Shown: positions 21,870-33,150, counted from the stretch's first letter. The stretch: 64,000 bases of DNA from Vombatus ursinus (GCF_900497805.2 NW_020954562.1:25116375-25180374), one strand, 5' to 3'. A program made the numbers and translations. The notes: generated by a model from the letters alone, not told the origin.

Positions 21870-22099
21870 AAAAGGAACTTGACCATAAAAAGCTACTATG
21901 GTGGCAGAGAAGACCAAGACACAAAATCAGAAGAAGACAATAATGCAAAAACAGCTATAACCAAAGCCTCAAAGAAAATGCTAATTGGATAGAAGCTCAA
22001 CAAGGAATCCTGGAAGAATTAAAGAAAGAGATGAGCAAAAGAGTAAAAAAATAGGAAAAGAAATGAGAATGATGCAAGAAAATTATGAAAAGAGGATTA

Positions 22100-22142
<43 letters not shown>

Positions 22143-22680
22143 TAACACCTTAAAAAACAGAATTGGCCAAATGGTAAAAGAGGCACAAAATTAACTGAAG
22201 AAAAGAACTCCCTAAAAATCAGAATAGACCAATTGGAAAAGAAGGTACAAAAATATACCAAAGAAAAGAGTTCTTTAAAAAGTAGAATTGGCCTAATGGA
22301 AAAAGAGGTATGACAGCTCACTGAAAAAAATAATTCCTTAAAAATGAAAAATGGGCAACTGGAAGTTAATGATTCTATGAGACATCAAGAAGTAATAAAA
22401 TATAGTAAAAAGAATAAAAAAAAGAAGAAAATATGAAATATTTTGCTGGAAGAACAATTGACTTGAAAAATAGATCAAGGAGAAATAATTTAAGAATTAC
22501 AAAGTACCTGAAAGCCATAAAAAAAAAGATCCTAGACATCATATTTCAAGAAATTACCAAGGAAAACTGCTCTGAGATCTTAGATCCAGAAGGTAAAATA
22601 GAAATTGAAAGAATCCATTGATCACATCATGAAAGAGAGCATGGCCATGAGTTGATTATGTTGGAATGATTGCCAAAACA
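21870..22680 (+). pseudogene. L1 ORF1p coiled coil, broken
   Basis: The DNA encodes, with many stops and frameshifts, a coiled coil with a repeated unit of about 63 bases (21 residues, three heptads): IGQMVKEAQN, then IDQLEKKVQK, then IGLMEKEV, then GQLEVND, each preceded by a SLK-like step. A (CA)n microsatellite (22097-22141) has expanded inside the coiled-coil region. The C-terminal domain is only faintly visible near 22510-22620. Inactive. Confidence 0.72.
22097..22141. repeat. (CA)n microsatellite in L1 ORF1
   Basis: About 45 bases of nearly pure CA inside the coiled-coil coding region of the L1. Confidence 0.92.
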
Positions 22681-22879
22681 AAACAAAACAAAACAAAACA
22701 AAAAACCATGAAAGCCTGAGAAAGAGGGATGCACTGTGACAAGGAAAAAAAGGAGAGACAGAATGAGGAAAATTTTATCACATAAAAAAAGCACACAAGA
22801 AAGCTTTTACAGTGAAGGGGAAAATACAGGGATGGCAGGCAATGTTTGAACTCGCTCTCTTCAGAATTGGTTCAAAGAT

Positions 22880-22965
22880 GGAAGATTATACATACATATA
22901 TATGTGTATGCGTATAACATACATATATACACATATCTATATATATATGTATACACACAGATTCA
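22880..22965. repeat. ATAC/TATG microsatellite
   Basis: TACATACATATATATGTGTA, then similar AT/AC alternation, within the L1 inter-ORF spacer. Confidence 0.75.
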
Positions 22966-23095
22966 GTTGTGTATAGAAATCCATCTTAGTAGGGAAATAG
23001 GATGGGAAGAAGATAAGAGGAAGTGGCGAAAGTGGAGAGCAGGGGATGATTAAAGGGAGGGCTGATTAAGGAAGGCAGTGATTAGAAGCAAAATA

Positions 23096-23496
23096 TCATA
23101 TTTCACTACATAATCATCACACCCTGTTTTTTTTTCCCCTGTCCAAAAACCTATTTTATAACCTGGCATCATGTAATCGTTGCATGGTATAATTCTGTTT
23201 ATCATGCTGCTTAAAAGGTAAACAGAGTAGCAATGTATTTATCAGCAGACTTCTTTCTCATACATTGTGAGCCACAAACCTAGAATTCTCAGCACATGCA
23301 CATTGTCAGTATTCAATTTTAACATATATTCACAAGTATCCTGTGCATCCTAATCTTGCAGTACAGTTTAGTAATAAGTGATTTTTAAGCAATACCAACA
23401 GAATTTTTTACAAGCTTCACATAATGGTCATACCCCAACCTTTTTGCAAAAAAAAACTTGGCATAAAATTTGTGATGATTATGCGGTAAAACATGG
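23096..23496. mobile_element. 401-base DNA transposon with TA target duplication
   Basis: The ends are inverted: TCATATTTCACTACATAATC followed by ATCACA on the left. The reverse complement of the right end reads CCATGTTTTACCGCATAATC followed by ATCACA. TA lies on each side (23094-23095, 23497-23498). Joining the flanks restores the L1 spacer text. No transposase remains, so it is a non-autonomous copy. TA duplications fit Tc1/mariner-like or related families; I do not recognise the family. Confidence 0.75.
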
Positions 23497-23577
23497 TAGA
23501 CTTTTGAGGAGGGACAGGTTAGAAAAAGAAACAGGAGAAGAAACAGAAGAAACTGAGATGGAAGGAAATACACGATA

Positions 23578-23696
23578 CAGTCTTCCCTTGACATTCTTGG
23601 AGGTTGAGGGTGCAGGATACCCTCAAATGTGAATAACCACAAATAACTCTAGACCCCAACCCAAAATTTTATTTTTAATAATTCTGATCATATTTA

Positions 23697-23730
<34 letters not shown>

Positions 23731-24223
23731 CCACACTACACCCATAAAAAAGTTTCAGTTTCTACTCAAGAGGCATTAGTATCTTGCACACTTTGCAGAG
23801 TCTTTACAGCTGCAACAACTACTTCATGGATTTTCTTCTCCTACAAAAAACACAAGATACAACAATCATTTTGAGAGAAAATCACATGACTGTATCTGGA
23901 TGGTAGCAAGGCAAACAGGATGAGTTCCCAAAGAGGACACAGTTCACAGTTCTTTAGTGGACAGAAACTTTTAACAAAATTTAACTGTTTATAATAAATT
24001 TATGCTTATGTACTTATGGTAGTACATGATAAAATATGTTGATAATATATAATATTTATACATTTATGACTAATATTTTTTGGTTTTCATTATGTATGTG
24101 CATCATCTGTGATTTTATGCAATGCACCACCAATCCACAAAAATTCCCATTTGATTATCAATGACCAACCTGTGAATAACCAAAACTGCAAATGTAAAAC
24201 CTGGGAATGTCGAGGGATGACTG
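23578..24223. mobile_element. 646-base DNA transposon, pogo/Tigger-like
   Basis: Left end CAGTCTTCCCTTGACATTC; the reverse complement of the right end is CAGTCATCCCTCGACATTC, so terminal inverted repeats differ at 2 of 19 bases. TA flanks both sides (23576-23577, 24224-24225). GTGAATAACCACAAATAAC near the left end and GTGAATAACCAAAACTG near the right are further related ends. No transposase frame. Contains a (CA)n tract at 23700-23729. The CAGT...TCCCT style of end fits Tigger-like elements. Confidence 0.8.
23700..23729. repeat. (CA)n microsatellite
   Basis: About 30 bases of CA inside the DNA transposon. Confidence 0.9.
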
Positions 24224-24599
24224 TAATAATAACTGTGAATGTGAATAGGATGAGCTCACATAAAACAGAAACAGAAAACAGAATGGATTAGAAACAAGAA
24301 TCAAATAATATGAGAAAAAACTGATGAACTCTTGAGTGCAAATTGAAGTATAATTTGCTTACTTTAATTTTTTTTGCTTTTTTTGCAATATGAATAATAT
24401 TCTAATATTGAATAATATTCTAATATAGAAATATATTTTAAATGATTTAACATGTGTGATTACTATCATATTGCTTGCCTTCTCAGAGGGGGGAGGGGGA
24501 AGAGAAAAGAGAATGTGGAACTCAAAATTTAAAAAAAAAAGTAATGTTAATTTTAAAAAAAGAGTTGTTGTGCCTGAAAAAAAAAAAAAGACACTACAC

Positions 24600-25524
24600 C
24601 GGTGAAAAGCCTCTTTGAATTTAGCTAAGCTGGTTGTCAGACAACAGACATAAAATTGTATAGCTTGGTGAGATCTACTGTAATTTACGTCCCCTGGTAT
24701 AATCTTCAAGAAGCTAGCAGTAAAACCATATCATATTGATTCAAATATATGTAGTGAACCTTTTCTGGCTCACTGTCAAAGAGTAAGAATGGCAGCACCC
24801 CCCCCAAAAAAAAGATTTTAGGGATACTCTGAGGAGATTTGGTGTTTCTTCTCTAATACCATCAGCTTGAGCCCTCACAACCTGTGCTCCCTCCCTTAGG
24901 CGCCAGTGAATAGTGCCCCAGTTCCATTTAAACACAACATCAATTAATTTTACAAGGGGACAATAACACCAAAGATTTAGTAAGAACAAATATACAAACA
25001 TTTCCCCCTAATACCTTGAGGACACACTTCCTATTGTCCTACCATGGAGTCTGGGAAAAGAGAGCTGAGATCAGTTCAAAAAAAAAAAAGATTTCTCCTG
25101 GTATATGTCCAAATGTAGCATTGTTGCCAGTTGAGTACTTATCTCAGCTACCACTGAGATGAATCCTAAAGGTCATTCCTTTGGTCTTCAGAGATAGCCG
25201 GTCTAGTGTAAAACCTAAATGCTGTGATACCAGGATGCTGGAATATCTCTCTTCTATCCTTTCAAATCTCACGATATCAATCTCTAGTCCTTCACATAAA
25301 ATGAAAAAGAACAAATGCAGATACAAAGGACTGAGGCCAAATGTTAGTCTCAGAAGAGAAAGGCCCAAGGCATTTCATTTCACAACATTGTCTCTCTCTG
25401 GACACCTTCAGTGAAGATATCAAACAAGAAAGAAAACAGCTGAAGAGAAATGGCCTTTTGAAGGGATCCTAAGTTTCAGTTCCACAATAAGAGCCAATCA
25501 AAGAGGCCATTTACCATACAGTTG
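24600..25524. other. unassigned DNA
   Basis: No repeat family recognised. Several A-runs (24578, 25079) could be retroposon tails but no body is identifiable. No coding signal. Confidence 0.4.
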
Positions 25525-25800
25525 ATGATAATGACGATGATCATGATGATGCTGGTCAGCATTTTTATGATACTTTGACATTTACAAAATGCTTTATATA
25601 GGTTACCTCATTTGATCCTCACAACAGCTCTGTGAGGTAGGCACTACTGTTATCTCTCCTTGAAACATGAAGAAACTAAGGCAGAGAAGTTAAGTGACTT
25701 GACCAGGGTAGCAGAACTAGGTCAGCATCTGAGACAGGGTTCGAACTCAGTTTTCATGACTCCAAGTCCAACACACCATGTATGGTACCACCTATCTTAC
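25525..25800 (-). repeat. MAR1-like CORE-SINE
   Basis: ACAAAATGCTTTATATAGG, CATTTGATCCTCACAACAGC, TGTGAGGTAGGCACTAC, AAGTGACTTGACCAGGGT and TTCGAACTCAG run from tail to head on the plus strand, so the SINE is on the minus strand. Nearly full length. Confidence 0.82.
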
Positions 25801-25869
25801 CTGAACCATTTACAGAATGGTTTCCATTCTTCCAAGAACAGTGAGGAAACCACTGTCACTGAATCAAAG

Positions 25870-27165
25870 AGTACGTGGTGGAAGTGGTGTAGAGTGTAAG
25901 AAGACTGGGAAGGTATGGTGGAGGAGGTTGCAAAGGCCTCTGAAAATCAGAGGTTTTTATATTTGATCCTGGAGGTGATGCCATTGGTGTTTATGGAGTA
26001 GGGTAGCGATATGGTCAGACTTGTGCTTTTAGGAAGCTCACTTTGTTTTTTTGTTTTTTTGGTAAGGCAATTGGGATTAAGTGACTTGCCCAGGGTCACA
26101 CAGCTGGTAAGTGTCAAATGTCTGAGGCCGGATTTGAACTCAGGTTGTCCTGACTCCAAGGCTGGAGCTCTATCCACTGTACTACCTAGCTACCCCAGGA
26201 AGCTCACTTTGAAAGCTGAATGAAGAATGTACTAGAGTCGGGAGAGACTTGTGGTAAGCAGAGCAAACAGGGGACTATTGTGATATTTCAAGTATGAGGT
26301 GAAGAGGGCCTACACCACAGGGATGGTAGTGTCTGACATGTATACAAAAGGGTATATACAAAAAATATTATGAAGGTAAGGTTAGCAAGCCTTTGCAACA
26401 GATTGGTTATGGGGAATGAGTGGGAATGAGGAGTCCCGGATGAAGTTTAGATTTTGAGCCTAGGTGAGTGGGAGGATGGTGGTGCCCTCAACAGTAATAG
26501 GAAAGTTTTGAAGGGGGAAAGATTTGGGAGGAAAGAAGTATAGTTTTAGACACATTGAATTTAAAGATATGTTTATAACATCCAGATTGAGATGTCCAAT
26601 AAACAGTTGCAAATGTAAGATTGGAGGTCAGGAGAGAAGTTAGGACTGATTAAGTAGATCTGAGAATCATTAGCATAGGGAAGATAATTGAATCTACAGA
26701 AACTGATAAAACTACCAAATAAAGCAGTACTGAGGGAAAATTAAAGAGGACCCAGGACAGAGTCCTGGGGGACACCCAGGATTACTGAGCATGATCTGGA
26801 TGAAGATCAAGCAAAGGAGATTAAGAAGAAGGAGTCATATTAATAGGAGGAGAACCAGGGGAGAATGATGTCATAAAAACTTTAAAAGAACACGTTCTCA
26901 AAGAGAAGAGGGTATCAAATGGTATCAAAGGCAGCATAGAAGCCAAGAAGGAGAAGAGCTGAGAAAAGGTAACATATTTAGCAATTAAGAGATCTTTATA
27001 TCTGGAGAGAGCAGTTTCAGTTGTATGATGAGGTCAAAAGTCAGACTCTAGATAATTAAGAAAAGAGTGAGAGGCATTTACTGAAGTTGGCCTTCTCTAG
27101 AAGTTTGATCACAAAAAGGAAGAGTGATATGAGACGATAACTCATGGGGATATATAGATCATCTG
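25870..27165 (-). mobile_element. L2 LINE, RT region
   Basis: The plus strand reads as antisense L2: GATATGGTCAGACTTGTGC, GGATGGTGGTGCCCTCAAC, GAGATGTCCAATAAACAGTTG, CAGAGTCCTGGGGGACACCC (the reverse of GVPQGSVLG) and GAGAGCAGTTTCAGTTGTAT. It is split by a young SINE (26046-26196) and continues beyond an L1 scrap at 27270. Confidence 0.75.
26046..26196 (-). repeat. young tRNA-derived SINE with perfect TSD
   Basis: A T-rich start (tail) is followed by TAAGTGACTTGCCCAGGGTC, GGCCGGATTTGAACTCAGG and a head ending CTACCTAGCTACCCC. The 15-base duplication AGGAAGCTCACTTTG is identical on both sides (26031-26045 and 26197-26211), which points to a fairly recent insertion. Confidence 0.9.
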
Positions 27166-27169
27166 AGGG

Positions 27170-27265
27170 ATTTTTATTTAATATTTTATTTCTTCCCTAA
27201 TTACATGTAAAAACAATTTTTAACATTCATTTTTAAAAAAATGTTTGAGTTCCCAGTTCTCTCCC
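27170..27265 (-). mobile_element. L1 3' UTR fragment
   Basis: TTTATTTCTTCCCTAATTAC, ATGTAAAAACAATTTTTAAC and GAGTTCCCAGTTCTCTCCC match the text at 3090-3115. It interrupts the antisense L2. Confidence 0.6.
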
Positions 27266-27269
27266 ATTT

Positions 27270-27640
27270 AAGGTTTTTTTTAAGGATGAGGGAAATATGG
27301 ATATGTTTGGGTCCATAAAGGGGGCCCTCTTCATGTGAAACAGGGGTAAAGGAGGAGATAGTGGCAGAAGGCATCTAGGTGATGTGAGATAAAATAAAAA
27401 GGAGGAAGAAGAAGAGCAGAAGGAGGAGGAGAAGGAAAAAAGATGCAGCTCTTGACTAATGACCTCAATTTTTTCAGTAAAATATGAGGAAAGGTCCTCA
27501 GCTAAAGGGTGAGGGGAGGGGGTGACATGAGAGGTTTGAAGAAGGATGGAAAGGTTTGGAAGAGCCTTTCTGCTAAGTGAGATTATGTGAGTAATTTAGG
27601 GTGGTGTAAAACAGTAGCCTTTTAACAGTGAAATTCCAGT
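27270..27640 (-). mobile_element. L2-like continuation
   Basis: AGGATGAGGGAAATATGGATAT, AATATGAGGAAAGGTCCTCA and similar purine-rich text continue the antisense L2 region beyond the L1 scrap. A GAA/GGA-rich run lies at 27400-27445. Confidence 0.5.
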
Positions 27641-27649
27641 TGAGGATAT

Positions 27650-28180
27650 GTTGTTGTTTTGAAGAGGATCAATGACATCACAGAGTGATATCTTGATTCA
27701 TGCATGAAATTAGATTTAAGTGAGGCAGAGCTGCACAAAGTCATAAGCCTCACTGTCTTCCAGAGTCATTGAAGTCAAGTGGCAAGACAAAAGTCAGGAT
27801 GACTGGTGATGATTCAGGATGCGGTAGATGAACTTGGTGTCTTTGATATCTGACCAAGCTTGAAGTGCTCCACAGCCCCTGCTTCAGCCCCCTTTATGGC
27901 CATTGGAACAAATTGTTTTCATCTGCTCATTCTGCTAGGGGAAGTCTTCACATGCTTAGGACAGACACCCCCAAACTTACTGAGGGGTTTGAGACCTGTT
28001 GGTTAATCTCAGCCTGCTTTAGCCCATCTGCTGAGATGATTTGCCAGAGTGTGGCCATTGAGTTATGCTATAGCTTCTTGGAGCCACAGGTGAGAGTTGG
28101 GTGAATCAGGTGGACACCAAAGGTGGATGAGCAAATCTTAAAAGGGCTTGGCAAGCCCTCATGCTAGAGGTGCTGGTCTC
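27650..28180 (-). repeat. marsupial SINE, CATCCTGGGCCATC family, long copy
   Basis: Reverse complement of the family: TTTGAAGAGGATCAATGACA, CAAGTGGCAAGACAAAAGTC, GATGATTCAGGATGCGGTAG and upstream body to AGAGGTGCTGGTCTCCTGG. About 530 bases, close to full length by comparison with 8221-8785. Confidence 0.75.
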
Positions 28181-28517
28181 CTGGAACACCCTATACATAT
28201 AGATTGTGATCAAATAAGGAAATTTAAGAATAATAAACATGGAAGTGGAACATTTGCAGATGATGAAATGCTCCTGCCCCTTCTTTCACCACTTACTCCC
28301 TTTCCTATCTCTTTTTGTGTGTGACCATCTTTGTATGTAGCTTAGATGGGGTGAAGGAATAGGTTATAGAAAATGTGTATGTTGAGGAACTTGGGGGTTA
28401 GGGTGTTTGAAGGAGCATCAATATGTGTGATGAAGTCCTCAAGTATTAGGGCAGGGGTAGGGGAGGAGAAAAAAGCTGCTAGGTTAACACTGAAACCATT
28501 GAGGAAAGGAGAATGTT
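28181..28517. other. unassigned, possibly more antisense L2
   Basis: Purine-rich text resembling the flanking L2 in style, but without a block I can name. Confidence 0.35.
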
Positions 28518-28680
28518 CTGGATTCAATTCAATTCAATAAATATTAAGTATATTAATTAAGTACCTTCTATGTGCCAGTCACTGTGCTAAGCTCTGGGAA
28601 TCCAAAGGAGAAAGACAATCCCTGCCCTCAATATAATCTAATGAGGGAAGACAACACACAAAAAGAGACAGGAAGGGGAA
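28518..28680 (+). repeat. ancient mammal-wide dispersed repeat
   Basis: CAATAAATATTAAG, CTATGTGCCAGTCACTGTGC, CAATCCCTGCCCTCAATATA and TAATGAGGGAAGACAACAC are the familiar phrases of an old repeat common in mammals. I am not sure of its class. Confidence 0.5.
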
Positions 28681-30589
28681 GGGGAAACCAGAAGGTAGCC
28701 AGTGAATCTTACTCCATGGAGGTGAAACCAGGCAGAGCAGCAGATGCAAAGTGGAGTGAGCTGAAAATCCAATTTCAGCTCTCTATAAATGAAAGCTTTA
28801 TAGGGAGGAGGCTTTTAAAGGGAGGAGTTTGGTAGCTCCCCCGTCAGAAGGGAGAGGAGACTGAACAAGGTGGAGTCAAGGCTTGAATTCCCAGCACAGA
28901 GATAAGATAGAAGTGATGAGCTTATCCTGGCCCTCCCAGGCATCTTTTTCCCTGGAGGTGAAGTCAGGAAGAGCAGCAAATGCAATGTGGAGTAGATAGA
29001 TATTGGTAGACAACTACCCAGATCTTTTGATTGAATTGATTGAACCTCAGAGGGGACGATATTTCCAAGAGATGATGTTATGGGAAGGATCTGGAAGTGG
29101 CAATGAAGAGTAAGGATTATTCAAACTCCCTGACATTGACCAGTAAGTTAGTAGAAATTAGTGAAAGAACAGCCAGACCTGGAAAAGGCAGCCAAAGAGG
29201 TTGTGTTATCAGGAGGGAACTTGGTCTCAGGGAAAGTCAGTATAGATAGAAGGAATGGAGAAGAAAAAGATTTAAAATGAAAGCAGGTTTGTTGACTGTG
29301 AACAGGCATTTCAGAGAGTACGAGAGAAGGAGTTGACAGCTCTAGAGTGGAAATACCAATTGAGGGGAATGGAAATAAGGGATTTAGCAGTAGGTTATGG
29401 GAAAAGGGGTTTGAATGAGAAAAGCTGGGAACTGAAAACCACTGGGATGAGAAGGCTATGACGAGGGTGGAGTGTGTTAATTAGAGGTTATGTAACTTGT
29501 TTAAAGCCACACTAACTGTGACTAGTGATTGAAGTAGCAAGAGTGAAGAAACCGCGGCTGGGCCAAAAGGCTGGAACACTGTCCTCACTCCTTCACCATA
29601 AGGGGGCCAACTTTTTTAGACCTTTATACACAATCCGCTTTGGGTTCACATTCCCTTAGTTTGTGGCTAATATCTAGGTTTCCTTAAAGGAAGGAGTAAA
29701 ACAGTACTCAATGTACAATATGAATCAACATGGGACAGACATTTAATTCCTTTACATAAAAGAAATGCTAAAGGACACAAGCAACTCATAAGGGTATTGA
29801 TAGAACAACTTAAAACAGAATTCAGTAACTATAACTATTACTATACAGTCTCAGAAGACCAATGTGCCAATATCATCAAAGCACAAAGTGGTTAGTAGAG
29901 TTAACAAATAGACATCCCTTGTTTCATTTCATAGCACTTTGTACTATCCATTCAACTCCTAATCCATGACTAACGGGGAAATGTGCCAGACTTTGGCCAA
30001 TCCTCTTGTTCATTATTTTCTTCTCCAAGAATACTAGAGAAGTTGGCAGAGACTTCTCCCCTTCCTGCCAGTTAGCTCTGAACAAAAAGGAAGTAGAACT
30101 TCCAAAATTCACAAATTTACAAGGTCACCTTCAAGTCTGGAAAAATCCATCTCAGAATCATTAAAGAATTAACATAAAAGAGGCAACCCAGAACCCAGGC
30201 CCAGGCTTACCTATAAATGACATATTATTTATCTCCAGTGTGTGCTTGACTGGCTAGCATCCAGGATGTGGGATAAGACAAGTATATGCCTCTGACCTTT
30301 GAGGAAAACAGCCAAAATCATCCTGACAGGATCTGAAGTGGAAAAGGAAGAGATCATTGAGGGTGGATATACTCACTTTTAAATATCCACTGACTCATCA
30401 ACTTTTCCTGCTCAGAGGCCAATAACACAACAGCTTCATCAACCGAAAGCACCAAGCCCTTTCAACTTTGAGCTACCACATGGTCAGAAACAGTCAAGAC
30501 ATTCATCTTACCTGAATGTTCCACATCGAATCATTTGTCCATAGGCTAAAATCCTATGGGCATTGAAATTTATCTAAAATTTCCCCTTC
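28681..30589. other. unassigned, with one direct repeat
   Basis: A unit of about 50 bases with TGGAGGTGAA, AGAGCAGCA and TGCAA/GTGGAG occurs at 28718-28765 and 28954-28995. The rest (29000-30589) has no recognised element or exon. Confidence 0.4.
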
Positions 30590-31592
30590 ATGATTAACAA
30601 ACTCTGCTCCCCCCCCAGCAACCCCTCCTTACTGCAATGATTCTAAACTTCCAGAAGTCATCATTCAAACCTCATTATGTCATTGACTAATCTCTTATCC
30701 CCACTCCCTTCAACCCCTTCCCCAAACAGGTCACATGCCAAAGCTACCTACCCTTTCCACTGTGGTCTCTGGAATGTTCCATAAGCAACAAATTTGCCTT
30801 CATCTTTAAAAATTGTCCTTTCTCAATCCTTCCACCTACTGACCCTTAAGGAAGACTTGCTTCCTTCATGATGACACAGATTTCCTGGCTGTCCATTCTA
30901 GGAATGGTTGTATTTTCACTGAATCTTCCCGAATGATTGGTTGAGGTGTGTGGGTGTTGGAATAATCCTTATTCCCCATTGCCATTTCCAGATTCTCCAT
31001 CTACCATCACTCAGTAACCTCTCCTTTTTTGAAGTTCACTCATTACATATCTACCACTCTATCAAAATTCTGGTAGTTGTTGTCTACCTATTTCCAGGAA
31101 ACTCTCCTTCTTTCCTCACCTAGTTCATTGCTTGGCTTGCAGCCTTTCTCTCTTCTGCAGCTTCTGCTTTCATACTACAGGATTTCAATATGCATACTGA
31201 TACTCCCTCAAACACTCTAAACTCCCATTCTTCAATGTATTCATTTCCAATGACCTATTCCTCCACCGCACATTAGCCATACACACAGATGGTCATAACC
31301 TTGATCATGTCATCACCCACTAATGTAGCACTTCCATATTCATGTACTGTGAAATTCCATTATCTGACCATACTCTATTGTCATTTTTCTGTTCTTTCTG
31401 CTTCCTATCCTAAACCCTATTCTTCATCCTCATCATGACCTCAAATACTTCTACCCTTCCATTCTTTCCCATTTTCTCATCACCCCTGCATTAACTACAC
31501 TCTTCTCTTCCCTATCTTGACTCCTTGAAGAAGCAGTTCAACTCTATACTGTCTTCTCGTTATTCTTTTGCCTCCTTATTAATAGACACAGC
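30590..31592 (+). mobile_element. L2/CR1-group LINE, endonuclease region
   Basis: Bases 31175-31400 read, with stops, like a LINE endonuclease: DFNMHTDTPSNTLNSHSS (cf. GDFN...) and later HYLTIL / SDHTLLSF-like text (plus ATTATCTGACCATACTC). C/T-rich antisense-free coding style matches L2-group elements. It continues after two SINEs at 32146. Confidence 0.6.
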
Positions 31593-31860
31593 TTGATGGC
31601 TCAATGGATAGAGAACTGGGCTTGGAGTCAGAAAGACTTGATTTCAAATCCAGCCTCAAACATTTACTAGCTGTGTGACCCTGGTCAACTCACTTAACCC
31701 TATTTGCCTTAAGCCACTGGAAAAGGAAATGACAAGCCACTCTAGTAGCTTTACCAAGAAAACCTAATAGACAGTATTAGCATGCTATAGTCCTTGTAGA
31801 CCTGTGGACATAAGTTCCCGAAGTGTCAGAAAGAACTGAAAATCAAAAGACTATCAGTTT
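31593..31860 (+). repeat. tRNA-derived SINE with RTE-type tail (older)
   Basis: GGCTCAATGGATAGAGAACT, GGAGTCAGAAAGACTTGAT, CTAGCTGTGTGACCCTGG, GAAAAGGAAATGACAAGCCA and a tail ending GAAAGAACTGAAAATCAAA. Confidence 0.75.
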
Positions 31861-31892
31861 ATGGATCTGGTTCTCCAGGTCAGCAGTCAATG

Positions 31893-32145
31893 TTGTTAGG
31901 GTCAGTTAGGTGGTGCAGTGGGTAGAGCACCAACTCTGGAGTGAGGAGGACCAGAGTTCAAATCAAGCCTCAGACACTTACCAGCTATGTGATCCTGGGC
32001 AAGTCATTTAACCCTGTTTGCCTTGGTTTTCTCATCTGTAAAGTGAGCTGGAGAAGAAAATGGCAAACCACGCCAGTATCTTTGCAAAGGAAACCCCAAA
32101 TGGGGTCATGAAGAGTCAGACACAACTGACACAACTCAACAACTC
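31893..32145 (+). repeat. tRNA-derived SINE with RTE-type tail
   Basis: Head GGTCAGTTAGGTGGTGCAGT, body CTATGTGATCCTGGGCAAGT, GGAGAAGAAAATGGCAAACC and tail CATGAAGAGTCAGACACAAC followed by CAACAAC. The tail is shared with RTE LINEs, which is how such SINEs are thought to be mobilised. Confidence 0.85.
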
Positions 32146-33150
32146 CTTATTATACCACTGATCTTATCTTGACAATTCTCAATCATAGATCTCTTCCATG
32201 ATCTGCTACCTTCATTCTGTCACTCCCATGCATGTGCTGCTAAATAAAATTAGAGAAAATTACAAAACTGTGCTGACTAGATCCACCATAAATTTGTTAC
32301 ATAAACTTAACTGGACCCTCACTGCCACCTCCCTAATTAACTTACCTTCCCACGCACCACAACATCTCTTCTAAACCTTTTCATCCTCCATCAACCCTCC
32401 TTTGACTCCCCCTCCCATCATCTCCTCAGCAGAGAACCTCGCTTCATATTTTACTGCAAAAAAATCACAAGGCTCACAACCTAAGTACCATCCTTGATTC
32501 TCCACTATTCCTCACCCCTCATATCCGAGCTGTTGCTAAGATCTGTCAGTTTTGTCATTTTTTATATATCTCATGTGTGCGCCTTTCTTTCCTCTGATAC
32601 TACCACTTCTCCTGGTTCAGACCCCCTTCATCTCACACCTGCAATATTGCATTAAGCTCCTGGTTGGTCTGCTGCCACAAATCCATACCCTCTCTAGCAC
32701 ACCTTCCACTCAGTTCTCAAAGTGATTTTCCTAAAGCACATGTTTGAGCATATCACCTCCCGATTCAATAAACACCTGTGGCTCTTATCATCTCCAGGAC
32801 CAAATATAAAATCTTCTATTTGGCTTTCAGAGCTCTTTATACCCTGCTCCCCCTACCTTCCCAGTCTATCCCTCTGTAGTCTATGATCAGGTAACACTGA
32901 CCTTCTTACTGTCCCTTGGACAAGGCTCTCTGTCTCCCAATTCTAGGCATTTTTACTTGCTGTCTCCTATGCATGGAATGCTCTCATTCCTTATTTCTGC
33001 CTCCTGGCTTCCCTGGCTTCCTTCAAGGTCTAACTAAAGTCCCACCTTCTATGCCTTTCCCAATCCATTTTAATTTTAGTACCTTCTCTTTGTTGATTAT
33101 TTCCTTTTTATTCTATATAAACCTTATTTGTACAGAACTATTTGCCAATA
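32146..33150 (+). mobile_element. L2-group LINE, linker and 3' part
   Basis: After the SINEs the L2-like element resumes: ENLASYFTAK-like text near 32440, CAACCTAAGTACCATCCTTG, CCTCTGATACTACCACTTC, CACACCTGCAATATTGC, CCTAAAGCACATGTTTGAGC and CATGGAATGCTCTCATTCC, then GTCTAACTAAAGTCCCACC. The central RT segment is missing (the text jumps from the EN-RT linker to the RT C-terminus), so an internal deletion occurred. Confidence 0.75.

Larger units (their letters stand above)
21193..24560 (+). mobile_element. L1 lacking almost all of ORF2, with two DNA transposons inside
   Basis: Starts with GGCAGAGCCAAGATGGCAT (5' UTR), then ORF1-like coiled-coil sequence (about 21870-22680), the purine-rich inter-ORF spacer (22985-23095, 23499-23575), the first bases of ORF2 (24226-24300, ACTGTGAATGTGAATAGG) and then directly L1 3' UTR (24310-24560, ending with GTGGAACTCAAAATTT and an A-run). 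Nearly the whole of ORF2 is missing. The insertions at 23096-23496 and 23578-24223 are DNA transposons. Missing ORF2 with both ends present resembles HAL1-type or spliced L1 copies; a later deletion is the alternative. Confidence 0.8.
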
